This document shows, piece after piece, positions 7,536 to 15,350 of a stretch of 64,000 nt of DNA. Within the stretch, counting starts at the first letter, position 1. Every line of letters starts with the position of its first letter. Origin of the DNA: Streptomyces xiamenensis. GTDB lineage: Bacteria; Actinomycetota; Actinomycetes; Streptomycetales; Streptomycetaceae. The notes under the pieces were generated by a model. It made no database searches. It was not told the origin of the DNA and saw only the letters and a list, made by a program, of their open reading frames with translations. Location of the stretch: contig NZ_CP009922.3 of assembly GCF_000993785.3 (NCBI RefSeq), positions 930,001 to 994,000 on the forward strand. The letters run 5' to 3'. A program made the position numbers and the translations under genes.

Positions 7536-8690
7536 TCAGCCGGCCCAGGGCGCCCCCAGTTCGGAGTACAGCGCCAGCCGCCGCGCCCCGGCGGCGGTCA
7601 GCGCGTCGACACCGTCGATGACGCGGCGCGGCCCCTGCACGGCGGGCTCCGTGCGCCAGGCCGCGTCCGGCAGCACCCGTGGTTCGGGCGCGGTGCGTAC
7701 CGCCTCCACCAGCCGCATGAAGGCGCCGGTGCGCTCCGGGGGCACCAGCAGCGCGGTGGCCGGGTCGCGCAGATGGGCGATCAGGTTCTCCAGCAGATCG
7801 GTCCGGCTGTGGTCGCTGTACTCCGGCTCGTGGCCCTCGCGTTCCAGCAGCACCCGGTCCTGCTTGTACCAGAAGGTGATGCGGCCCCGTTCGCCGTGCA
7901 CCTCGACGTACGGCTCGCCCGGACGCTCGGCGGCCAGCGTGACGGCGGTGACCACGCGGGTGCCGTCCTGCGTGGTGATCCGGGCGGCGGAGGTGTCGTC
8001 CGAGGCGATGTCGTTGACCCGGTACAGCTCCAGCTCGACCGTGTCGACATCCTGCGCGCGGTCGGCCCCGGCGAGGTGGAGGGCGGTGGCCACCGCGTGC
8101 GCGAGCGGGTTGGTGAGCACCCCGTCCACCACATCGCGGCCGTCCGGGGTGCGGCGCAGACCGCCCCACGGCGCGCGCTGCCAGTACGCCTCCTCCCGCA
8201 CCCAGGCACCGGCGGCCCCGTACCCGTTCACGTGCCCGATCGCACCGCCGTCGATCAGCCCCCGCAGGTACGGCAGGGCGTGCGAGCCGAGCGACTGGAA
8301 GCCGATCTGGCACCGCACACCGGCCGCCGCGATCCCGTCCGCCATCCGCCGGAACTCGGCCAGCGAGGGGGCCGGCGGCTTCTCCAGCAGGATGTGCGCG
8401 CCGGCCCCGGCTGCGGTCAGCGCCAGATCGGCGTGGGTGTGGATGGGCGTGCAGATGATGACGATCCGGGCACCCGTGCGCTCCAGCAGCTCCGCGAGGT
8501 CGGCCGACTGGACAGGGGCGCCGAGCCCTTCGCCCAGCTCCTCGGCGGTCAGCGGCTGGAGTTCGCAGATCCCGGCGAGGGTGACGGCGCCGCTCGCCGT
8601 CAGCCGGCGCAGATTGCGCAGATGCCAGCGGCCGTGCCCCCGGGCGCCCACGAGCACCACGGGAAGCGGGCTGTTGCTGTTCGTTGTCAT
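7536..8690 (-). CDS. Gfo/Idh/MocA-family oxidoreductase
   Basis: A 384-aa NAD(P)-dependent dehydrogenase. The N-terminal Rossmann domain opens with VVLVGARGHGRWHLRNL. ICTPIHTHADLA and the catalytic-Lys motif EKPPAPS follow near residue 115. The C-terminal alpha/beta domain runs to the end. It lies 10 nt after the IlvD/Edd dehydratase gene, so it belongs to that operon. L-arabinose 1-dehydrogenase of Azospirillum belongs to this broad family, so a first step of an oxidative pentose route is plausible, but the family is too diverse to fix the substrate. ATG at 8690 is chosen; upstream in-frame sequence overlaps the previous gene. Confidence 0.82.
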   Translation of the reverse strand: MTTNSNSPLPVVLVGARGHGRWHLRNLRRLTASGAVTLAGICELQPLTAEELGEGLGAPVQSADLAELLERTGARIVIICTPIHTHADLALTAAGAGAHILLEKPPAPSLAEFRRMADGIAAAGVRCQIGFQSLGSHALPYLRGLIDGGAIGHVNGYGAAGAWVREEAYWQRAPWGGLRRTPDGRDVVDGVLTNPLAHAVATALHLAGADRAQDVDTVELELYRVNDIASDDTSAARITTQDGTRVVTAVTLAAERPGEPYVEVHGERGRITFWYKQDRVLLEREGHEPEYSDHSRTDLLENLIAHLRDPATALLVPPERTGAFMRLVEAVRTAPEPRVLPDAAWRTEPAVQGPRRVIDGVDALTAAGARRLALYSELGAPWAG

Positions 8691-8700
8691 GAGTGGCCCT

Positions 8701-10452
8701 TCAGCCCGCGTACGGCTCGGGCACCTCGCCCGGCTGGGAGAGGAAGGCGAAGTCGCAGCCGGTGTCGGCCTGGGTGATGTGCTGCTCGTACAGCACGCCG
8801 TACCCGCGCCCGTACCGCAGCGGCGGCGCCTGCCAGTCGGCGCGGCGGCGCTCCAGCTCCTCGTCGTCCACGTGGAGGTGGAGGCGGCGCCCCTCGGTGT
8901 CCAGGGTGATGAGGTCACCGGTGCGCACCAGCGCCAGCGGCCCGCCGACATGCGACTCGGGGGCGATGTGCAGCACACAGGCCCCGTAACTGGTGCCGCT
9001 CATCCGGGCGTCGGAGAGCCGCACCATGTCGGTGACGCCCTCCTTGAGCAGGTAGTCGGGGATCGGCAGCATCCCGTACTCGGGCATGCCGGGGCCGCCG
9101 AGGGGGCCCGAGCCGCGCAGCACCAGGACGCTGTCGGCGGTGATGCCGAGCTCCGGGTCGTCGATGTTCTTCTGCATGGTCTTGTAGTCGTCGAAGACCA
9201 CGGCCGGGCCGGTGTGCTGGAGCAGGTGCGGCTCGGCGGCGATGTGCTTGATGACGGCGCCGTCGGGGGCGAGGTTGCCGCGCAGCACGGCGACGCCGCC
9301 CTCGGGGGCGAGCGGGTTGTCCAGGGTGCGGATGACGTCGTCGTCGTGGACGAGGGCGCCGGCCAGCTGCTCGCGCAGGCTGGGGTGGCTGATGGTGGGC
9401 CGGTCCAGGTGGAGGTGCGTCTCGCCCAGGCGCGCGAGCAGTCCCGGAAGGCCGCCCGCGTAGTGGAAGTCCTCCATGAGGTGGGCGCCGCCGGGCCGCA
9501 GGTTGGCCAGCACCGGGACGGTGCGGGCGATGCGGTCGAAGTCGTCCAGGGTCAGGTCCACGCCCGAGCGGCCGGCCATCGCGATGAGGTGGATCTCGGC
9601 GTTGGTGGAACCGCCCAGCGAGAGCACCGTGGTGACGGCGTCCTCGTACGCCTCGCGGGTGAGGAACTTCGAGAGCTTCTCACCGCGCTTGACCAGCTCC
9701 ACGGCGCGCAGCCCCGCGGCGGCGGCCATCCGGCTGTGGCCGGAGTCCACGGCCGGGATGGAGGCGGCGCCGGGGACGGTGACGCCCAGGACCTCGGCGG
9801 CGGAGGTCATGGTGGAGGCGGTGCCCATGGTCATGCAGTGGCCCGGCGAACGCGCCAGTCCGCACTCCAGTTCGGCCAGCTCGCAGTCGCCGATCTTCCC
9901 GGCCCGCTTCTGGTCCCAGTACTTCCACATGTCGGTGCCCGAGCCGAGCGTCTCGCCGCGCCAGTGGCCGCGCAGCATCGGCCCGGCCGGCACGAAGACG
10001 GTGGGCAGGTCGACGCTGGCCGCGCCCATCAGCAGCGCCGGGGTCGTCTTGTCGCAGCCGCCCATCAGCACCGCGCCGTCCACCGGGTAGCTGCGCAGCA
10101 GTTCCTCGGTCTCCAGGGCGAGCAGGTTGCGGTACAGCATGGGGGTGGGCTTCTGGTACGTCTCGGAGAGCGTCGAGACGGGGAACTCCAGCGGGAAGCC
10201 GCCGGCCTGCCACACCCCGCGCTTGACGGCCTCGGCCCGTTCGCGCAGATGCTGGTGGCAGGGGTTGATGTCCGACCAGGTGTTGAGGATGGCGATCACG
10301 GGCTTGCCCATGTGCTCCTCGGGCAGATAGCCCAGCTGCCGGGTACGGGCCCGGTGCGAGAACGAGCGCAGCCCGTCGGTGCCGTACCACTGGTGGCTGC
10401 GCAGGGTGGCCGGGTCGAAGTCCTCGGCGGGGTTCGCGGTCTCCTCGCTCAT
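8701..10452 (-). CDS. IlvD/Edd-family sugar-acid dehydratase (L-arabinonate dehydratase-like)
   Basis: A 583-aa Fe-S dehydratase. The expected cluster ligands are Cys65 (SDINPCHQ), Cys133 (MGGCDKTT) and Cys206 (SPGHCMTMG). Proteins of this length and motif set dehydrate pentonates and hexonates (arabinonate, xylonate, galactonate) to 2-keto-3-deoxy acids, distinct from branched-chain IlvD. Its ATG overlaps the stop of the preceding DHDPS-type gene by 4 bp (ATGA), implying translational coupling. With the DHDPS-type dehydratase and the Gfo/Idh enzyme it matches the enzyme classes of the Weimberg L-arabinose pathway. The exact substrate is inferred. Confidence 0.85.
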   Translation of the reverse strand: MSEETANPAEDFDPATLRSHQWYGTDGLRSFSHRARTRQLGYLPEEHMGKPVIAILNTWSDINPCHQHLRERAEAVKRGVWQAGGFPLEFPVSTLSETYQKPTPMLYRNLLALETEELLRSYPVDGAVLMGGCDKTTPALLMGAASVDLPTVFVPAGPMLRGHWRGETLGSGTDMWKYWDQKRAGKIGDCELAELECGLARSPGHCMTMGTASTMTSAAEVLGVTVPGAASIPAVDSGHSRMAAAAGLRAVELVKRGEKLSKFLTREAYEDAVTTVLSLGGSTNAEIHLIAMAGRSGVDLTLDDFDRIARTVPVLANLRPGGAHLMEDFHYAGGLPGLLARLGETHLHLDRPTISHPSLREQLAGALVHDDDVIRTLDNPLAPEGGVAVLRGNLAPDGAVIKHIAAEPHLLQHTGPAVVFDDYKTMQKNIDDPELGITADSVLVLRGSGPLGGPGMPEYGMLPIPDYLLKEGVTDMVRLSDARMSGTSYGACVLHIAPESHVGGPLALVRTGDLITLDTEGRRLHLHVDDEELERRRADWQAPPLRYGRGYGVLYEQHITQADTGCDFAFLSQPGEVPEPYAG

Positions 10453-11357
10453 CGCACGTCCCACCCTTCGACGATGGCGGCCACGGCCGCGCGGCCCTCG
10501 GCGGACAGCGGGGCGCTGGGCGGCCTGATGTCGCGGCGGGCCAGGCCCAGCACGGCCAGCGCCTCCTTGACCACGGACACGTTGTTGGCCGACTGCTGGG
10601 CGGCGCGCAGCTCCTCGAAACCGCGGATCCGCTCCCAGACCTTCATGGCGGCGGGGTAGTCGCCGGCGCGCAGCGCGGTCAGCATGTCGAGGGAGACGGA
10701 CGGCGCGACGGTCACCAGGCCCGAGGTGAAGCCGGTGGCGCCGGTGGCGAAGTAGCCGGGCGCGTACAGCTCGGCGAGGCCGGCCACCCACACGAACCGG
10801 TCCAGGCCCGCCTCGCGGGCGAAGGTGGCGAACCGTACGGCGTCCGGCACGGCGTACTTCACGCCGATGACGTTGGGGCTCAGCTCACCGAGCCGGGCCA
10901 GCGCCGACCCCTCCAGGAGGGGGTTGCGCACGTAGGGGACCACGCCGAGACCGGGCACGGCCTCGGCGATGACGCGGTGGTACTCCACCCAGCCCTCGGC
11001 CGAGACGTACGGGTTCACGGGCTGGTGCACCATGACGAGGTGCGCGCCGGCGTCGGCCGCGGCGCGGGCGTCGGCGACGGCGGTGGCCGGATCCAGGCCG
11101 ATCCCGACGACGATCTGCGCCTCGTCGCCCGCCTCGGCGACGGTCAGTTCGACCTCCAGGCGGCGCTCGGCGGGGGTGAGGGAGTAGAACTCACTGGTGT
11201 TGCCGTTCGGCGTGAGGGTCCGGATGCCGCCGTCGAGGAGCCTGCGCAGCAGCGCGCGGTAGGTGTCCTGGTCGAGCGCGCCCTCGGCGTCGAACGGGGT
11301 GACCGGGATGGCCACCACATCGGCGAGGGCGGCGCGCTGGGCCGCGAAGTCGGTCAT
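10449..11357 (-). CDS. DHDPS-family keto-deoxy sugar acid dehydratase/aldolase
   Basis: A 302-aa TIM-barrel enzyme of the dihydrodipicolinate synthase/N-acetylneuraminate lyase superfamily. The Schiff-base Lys is in NVIGVKYAV (about 167) and the catalytic Tyr in VVPYVRNP (about 142). Instead of the GTTGES of DapA it has PNGNTSEFYSL, as in keto-deoxy sugar-acid enzymes. Next to an IlvD/Edd dehydratase, the likely reaction is 2-keto-3-deoxy-L-arabonate to 2-oxoglutarate semialdehyde (EC 4.2.1.43); an aldolase is the alternative. It overlaps gntR upstream and the dehydratase downstream by 4 bp each. Confidence 0.8.
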   Translation of the reverse strand: MTDFAAQRAALADVVAIPVTPFDAEGALDQDTYRALLRRLLDGGIRTLTPNGNTSEFYSLTPAERRLEVELTVAEAGDEAQIVVGIGLDPATAVADARAAADAGAHLVMVHQPVNPYVSAEGWVEYHRVIAEAVPGLGVVPYVRNPLLEGSALARLGELSPNVIGVKYAVPDAVRFATFAREAGLDRFVWVAGLAELYAPGYFATGATGFTSGLVTVAPSVSLDMLTALRAGDYPAAMKVWERIRGFEELRAAQQSANNVSVVKEALAVLGLARRDIRPPSAPLSAEGRAAVAAIVEGWDVR

Positions 11358-12043
11358 GGTGTCTTCTCACTGCCTTCCTTGGGGAGCGCGTCCTCGGGGA
11401 ACGCCCGGGACACGAACCCCGCTATGTGCGCGTGCAACAGCCGGGCGGCGCCGTCGGCGTCGCCCTCCTCGGCGCGGGCCAGGATCGCCCGGTGCTCGTC
11501 CGCCTCGCCGTCCCAGCTGGGGGTGATCTGCCAGGCGACGGAGGAGACGAGGGCGGCCTGATCGCGCAGGTCGTCAAGGGTCTTCACCAGCAGCGGGTTG
11601 CCGCAGGGGGCGTACAGGGCGCGGTGGAAGTCGCGGTTGGCCTCGGCGCGGTCGGCGGCGTCGGTGGCGGCCAGCGCGCGGGCCAGGGCCTCCCGGGCCG
11701 GGGCAAGCTCGCGGCCGGCGGCGACGGTGCGGCGCAGCGCCTCGGGCTCCAGCAGCTGCCGGATGTCGTACACGGCGCGGGCCATGCCGGCGTCCACGGT
11801 GCGTACGGCGGCGCCCCTGTACTCGTTCATCTCGACCAGCCCACGGCCCGCGAGGGTCTTCAGCGCCTCGCGGACCGGGGTCTTGGACACCCCGAAGCCG
11901 GCGGCCAGTTCGGTCTCCACCAGGGGCGACCCGGGCGCCAGCGCTCCGCTGAGGATGGCGTGGGTCAGATGCTCCAGGACGTAGCTGGTCCGGGAGGGGA
12001 TGGGGACGGGAACCGGGAGTGTGCCGGGACGCGGGGGGCTCAT
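11354..12043 (-). CDS. GntR-family regulator, FCD (FadR) subfamily
   Basis: A 229-aa repressor with an N-terminal winged helix (LAPGSPLVETELAAGFGVSKTPVREALKTLAGRGLVE, about 37-72) and a C-terminal FCD all-helical domain that binds small organic acids through a metal. It heads the operon of the two dehydratases and the Gfo/Idh enzyme, with a 4-bp overlap to the next gene, so it is likely the local sensor of a sugar acid. The ATG at 12043 is chosen because the promoter at 12105-12133 and the palindrome at 12060-12073 lie upstream of it; a longer in-frame extension would cross both. Confidence 0.88.
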   Translation of the reverse strand: MSPPRPGTLPVPVPIPSRTSYVLEHLTHAILSGALAPGSPLVETELAAGFGVSKTPVREALKTLAGRGLVEMNEYRGAAVRTVDAGMARAVYDIRQLLEPEALRRTVAAGRELAPAREALARALAATDAADRAEANRDFHRALYAPCGNPLLVKTLDDLRDQAALVSSVAWQITPSWDGEADEHRAILARAEEGDADGAARLLHAHIAGFVSRAFPEDALPKEGSEKTP

Positions 12044-12059
12044 GGCGTGGGCTGGCTCG

Positions 12060-12073
12060 TCTCGTATATGAGA
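12060..12073. promoter_or_regulatory. Candidate autoregulatory operator of the GntR regulator
   Basis: TCTCGTATATGAGA is a 14-bp palindrome with one mismatched pair. It lies in the leader of the gntR operon, downstream of its promoter. FadR-type GntR proteins bind short palindromes of this size, so autoregulation is likely. Further CATAC repeats lie at 12080-12092. Confidence 0.55.
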
Positions 12074-12104
12074 TATGGCGTATGACGTATGAGATGCACA
12101 GCGC

Positions 12105-12133
12105 ACGCTAGAGGGAGGCGCGGGGGACGTCAA
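12105..12133 (-). promoter_or_regulatory. Promoter of the gntR operon
   Basis: On the minus strand, TTGACG (12128-12133) and TAGCGT (12105-12110) are separated by 17 nt. This is the same pair of hexamers and spacing as the udh promoter. Confidence 0.65.
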
Positions 12134-12172
12134 CGGTTGGGACAGAACTGGGGGAAAGGGCTTTCTACGAGC

Positions 12173-12219
12173 CACCGGCCGGCCCGCCGCGCACATCCGC
12201 GCGAACGGGCCGGCCGGTG
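12173..12219. terminator. Terminator after the polygalacturonase-like gene
   Basis: A perfect 14-bp outer stem (12173-12186 with 12206-12219) and a further inner CGCGC/GCGCG pairing. It begins 14 nt beyond the stop of the minus-strand beta-helix gene and separates it from gntR. Confidence 0.7.
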
Positions 12220-12233
12220 CCCCGCCGCTGCGA

Positions 12234-13463
12234 TCAACTACAGGTGTTGCGACTGGAGTTGTTCAGGGTGAGGTTGCGGAACTGGATGTTCACGCCGCAC
12301 GGGTTCTCATTGACCGCCGAGTTGGTCACCGTGAGGTTCTGGAGGGTGACGTCCCGGGTGTTGGCGAACTCCGTACGGGCGGCGATCCGGATGTCCCCGG
12401 GGCCGCTGACCGTGCCGCCGACGGCTGCGAGGGTCACGTTGTAGCAGTTCTCGATGAGGATGGCGTTGCTGCCGGTCTGCGCGATGTCGATGCGGTCGAT
12501 CACGGCGCCGCCGCTCTCCGACACGCAGAAGATCCCGCGCCCGCCGCCACGGGCGATGACCTCGCCCACCCGGATGTTGGTGGGGTAGCCGTCCCCGACC
12601 CGGCCGTTGCGGTTGGCCATCCGGAACGCCGCGTAGCCGGTCCCCGTCCCGGTGCCCTGGCCGTCGACCCGCTGCACGGTGGCGTTGATGGTGTCGTTCA
12701 GCAGGAGCCCCGAGTAGGCCGTGTTCCTGGCGGTGACGGTCCCGATGGTCAGCCCGTCGACCCCGTACGTCTCCACCCCGTGGTTGTTGGTACCGGACAC
12801 GTAGACGTTGTCGATGCGGACATTGCGGGTACGGACGTCGCGGTTGCTGTGGTTGTCGATCCGGACGCCGAGCCCGCCGGAGAGCCGCAGATCGAGCTGG
12901 CCGCGGGTGATGTTCGTCCCGTTGCGCACGAACACCCCGAAGTAGGGGGCGCCGGTGACGTTGAGGTACGGCACCTCGATGTCGGTCACGTTGCGCCCGC
13001 GCACCACGGCGTGGTCACCGCCCGGGGTGCCCGTGACGTTGATCGTGCCGCAGACCTCCAGGATGGTGTAACTGGGCAGATCCAGCGACTGGTTGGCGGG
13101 CATGTTCCCGGACCCGCGCACCACGACGCGCTGCTTGCTGGTGCGCCCCGGGGTCAGGCTGTTCACCGCGGCCCGCATGGCGGCGAGCATGTCGGTGCCG
13201 GAGTACCCGGGCGCGGTCCAGGTGGTGCCGTTCTGCACGGCCTGGGCGTGTGCCCCGGAGTCGCCGCAGGCCAGGGCGCCGACATCACCGGCGGTGACTC
13301 GGTCGGCGGCGGTGGTGCGGGCGTCGGCCGCATCGGCGGCGGAGGCACCGCCGGCCCCGGTGAGGGTGGCGGCGGCCGTGACCATGGCGAGGAAGCCGGC
13401 GACGACCAGGGAGGACCTCCGCCTGCGGAAGGGCGTCACGGCTCTGATCTTGCGCGTTCCCAT
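12234..13463 (-). CDS. Secreted right-handed beta-helix protein, polygalacturonase-like
   Basis: A 409-aa precursor. The N-terminus has twin Arg clusters, a hydrophobic core and AxA sites near residues 40-45 (GGASAADA), so it is exported. The body is a ladder of short repeats rich in Asn, Val and Ile (for example NHGVETYGVDGLTIG, NDTINATVQRVDG), typical of pectinolytic beta-helices. Single Cys residues near both ends could form disulfides. The classic polygalacturonase NTD...GHG motifs are not clearly present, so GH28 hydrolase and rhamnogalacturonan-active enzyme both remain possible. AGGAGA precedes the ATG. A TGAATCGATTCA palindrome lies 31 nt upstream. Confidence 0.75.
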   Translation of the reverse strand: MGTRKIRAVTPFRRRRSSLVVAGFLAMVTAAATLTGAGGASAADAADARTTAADRVTAGDVGALACGDSGAHAQAVQNGTTWTAPGYSGTDMLAAMRAAVNSLTPGRTSKQRVVVRGSGNMPANQSLDLPSYTILEVCGTINVTGTPGGDHAVVRGRNVTDIEVPYLNVTGAPYFGVFVRNGTNITRGQLDLRLSGGLGVRIDNHSNRDVRTRNVRIDNVYVSGTNNHGVETYGVDGLTIGTVTARNTAYSGLLLNDTINATVQRVDGQGTGTGTGYAAFRMANRNGRVGDGYPTNIRVGEVIARGGGRGIFCVSESGGAVIDRIDIAQTGSNAILIENCYNVTLAAVGGTVSGPGDIRIAARTEFANTRDVTLQNLTVTNSAVNENPCGVNIQFRNLTLNNSSRNTCS

Positions 13464-13493
13464 GCGTTCTCTCCTACGGTGGGGGGAGTGTGC

Positions 13494-13505
13494 TGAATCG
13501 ATTCA
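13494..13505. promoter_or_regulatory. LacI-type palindrome upstream of the beta-helix gene
   Basis: TGAATCGATTCA is a perfect 12-bp palindrome with a central CG, the form bound by LacI-family repressors. It lies 31 nt upstream of the start. A second CG-centred palindrome, AAGCGCTT, occurs at 13579-13586. Confidence 0.5.
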
Positions 13506-13778
13506 CGAGAAGCGCGGAACTGTCCCGTACCCGGTACTCGCGAACCGGAGGAGCGTGCGGTGACCACTGGCCGGGCGAAAGCGCTTACGGCTGGCGCGCG
13601 CAAGGGGACCCGGCCCATCCGGGATCCTCGCAACGGCCCCCACCCCCGTCAAGGACCCGGACACGGGGACGTGCGGGCCCGCCCGGCGTCCACCGAAATC
13701 CGGTGTCCGTCTTGAGCGGCTTGTGATGAGGTGGTCGCGCGGCCGATACCGGGACACGAGTGAGCGGAGCCAGGGCGG

Positions 13779-14603
13779 ATGTGGGACGAGAGCGGCAGGA
13801 CGGACGGGACGGACGGGATCGCGGCCCTGATGGAGCGGAACCTGGCCGAGCACGCCTGCCATCTGCACCGGCGGCTGCCCGGCGCGTCCGTCGCCGAGGA
13901 GGGTGATCTGCTGATCGCCGACAGCGGGCTGGCCGATGACACGTTCAACATCGTGGCCGGGGCACGGTTCTCGCCCGGGGCCGCCGACTCCCGGATCGCC
14001 GAGACGGCGCGCAACCTGGCGGCCACCGGCCGGCCGTTCTCCTGGTGGGTGGGGCCCGCCTCATCCCCCGCCGACCTCGGCGAGCGACTCGCCGCCGCCG
14101 GGTTCGGCGCGGCCGAGCGGGAAGCCGCAATGTGGAAGGCCCTCGCGGAGCCACCGCCCCCCGCGGCCCCCACGCCCCGTGGTCTCACCATCCGTCCGGT
14201 GATCACCGCCGCCCAACTGGCGGACTACGCCGCCGTGCTGTCCGCCAACTGGGAGCCGGCCTCGGCCACCGTCGTGGAGTTCTTCCGCCGCGCCGCCGGC
14301 TTCGCGCTCGCCCCGGACAGTGCGGCGCGGTACCTGGTGGGGTACGACGGGGACCGCCCGGTCAGCTCGGCCGAGGTGTTCCACCACGCGGGCGTGGCCG
14401 GTCTCTACAACATCAGCACCCTCACCGCCCACCGCGGGCGCGGCCACGGCACGGCGATGACCGCCGCCGCGCTGCGCACCGCGTACGGGACGGGCGCGCG
14501 CACGGTGGTGCTGCAGGCCTCCGCACAGGGCGAACCCGTCTACCGCAGGCTCGGCTTCGTCTCCCTGGGGCACTTCACCGAGCATCCGCTCGGCCTCGCG
14601 TAG
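13779..14603 (+). CDS. GNAT-family N-acetyltransferase
   Basis: A 274-aa protein with the acetyl-CoA-binding GNAT domain in its C-terminal half. The core motif is [22 protein letters not shown] (about 220-241), preceded by the strand GLYNIST and followed by [18 protein letters not shown], both canonical. The N-terminal 130 residues form a second, degenerate GNAT-like region, as in tandem-GNAT proteins. The acceptor substrate is unknown. The gene stands alone. The ATG at 13779 follows a weak GGGCGG site. Confidence 0.82.
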   Translation: MWDESGRTDGTDGIAALMERNLAEHACHLHRRLPGASVAEEGDLLIADSGLADDTFNIVAGARFSPGAADSRIAETARNLAATGRPFSWWVGPASSPADLGERLAAAGFGAAEREAAMWKALAEPPPPAAPTPRGLTIRPVITAAQLADYAAVLSANWEPASATVVEFFRRAAGFALAPDSAARYLVGYDGDRPVSSAEVFHHAGVAGLYNISTLTAHRGRGHGTAMTAAALRTAYGTGARTVVLQASAQGEPVYRRLGFVSLGHFTEHPLGLA

Positions 14604-14673
14604 GGTGCGCGGGCGTCCGCCGAACGGCTACGCTGCATGATCACCACATCATCTGCATGTCCTCGGGGGACTC

Positions 14674-15291
14674 ATGAACATGCGCGCACGCCGCGCCGCC
14701 GCCGCCTGCGCGGCGGCGGTGGCCCTGACCTTCACCGCCGCCTGCGACGACAGCGACGCGGCCCTGCCCCTTCCGACGCAGAGTCAGCCCCCCGGGGACG
14801 ACGACGCGTCCGACGACGAGGCCGGCGAGGAGGAGACGCAGGAGCCGCCCGCACCGGACACCCGGGGGCAGGACGACCTCGACCTCGGCGCCACCCACAC
14901 CTGGGAGCACAGCGGACTCGCCGTCACCGTCGACCGGATCGAGACCCTCGACCCGGCCGGCATCGAGGAGTGGGAACGGCCGGAGGAGGGGCTGACCCCG
15001 TTCCGGGTGCACGTGACCGTGGCCAACACCGGCGACGCGCCGGCCGACCTCGACTCGCTCGCGCTGAGCGTGGCCGGTGCCACCAGCGGCGGCGAGGTGC
15101 AGTTCGGCATGTACGAGGGCGACCAGCGGCTGACCGGCCGTCTCGCCCCGGGCGTGAGCACCGAGAAGAGCCAGAGCTGGGCGTTCGACACCGGGGCGCA
15201 CGGCGCCGACATCCTCATCACCGCCTCCTACTGGGGCGACGACGAGGACCTCTGGGCGGATGACCCCCAGTGGATCGGCAGCATCCGCTGA
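14674..15291 (+). CDS. Putative lipoprotein with an immunoglobulin-like domain
   Basis: A 205-aa exported protein. The lipobox FTAAC places the lipidated Cys at about residue 25. It is followed by an acidic, Pro-rich linker (DDDASDDEAGEEE) and a beta-rich domain (FRVHVTVANTGDAPADL) like the DUF4352/telomeric-repeat-binding-type extracellular domains of actinobacterial lipoproteins. No catalytic motif is visible. An ATG at 14680 is an alternative start. A hairpin terminator follows. Function is unknown. Confidence 0.75.
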   Translation: MNMRARRAAAACAAAVALTFTAACDDSDAALPLPTQSQPPGDDDASDDEAGEEETQEPPAPDTRGQDDLDLGATHTWEHSGLAVTVDRIETLDPAGIEEWERPEEGLTPFRVHVTVANTGDAPADLDSLALSVAGATSGGEVQFGMYEGDQRLTGRLAPGVSTEKSQSWAFDTGAHGADILITASYWGDDEDLWADDPQWIGSIR

Positions 15292-15309
15292 GCGGTGCCC
15301 GGCACCGGA

Positions 15310-15340
15310 AAGCTCCCCGCACCCGAGGTGCGGGGAGCTT
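15310..15340. terminator. Bidirectional terminator
   Basis: A 14-bp stem (15310-15323 with 15327-15340) and a 3-nt loop, followed by a short T-rich run on the plus strand, lie between two convergent genes. Confidence 0.8.
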
Positions 15341-15350
15341 CCTTGTTTCG

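Noticed and set aside
6115..8313. A 732-residue frame that appears to fuse extra N-terminal sequence to pectate lyase.
   Set aside because: The first 289 residues lie antisense-frame within the Gfo/Idh gene and look random. The signal peptide and ribosome site at 7446 mark the true start.
8701..10791. A 696-residue frame extending the IlvD/Edd dehydratase upstream.
   Set aside because: The extension overlaps the DHDPS-type gene in another frame; the ATG at 10452, coupled to that gene's stop, gives the normal family N-terminus.
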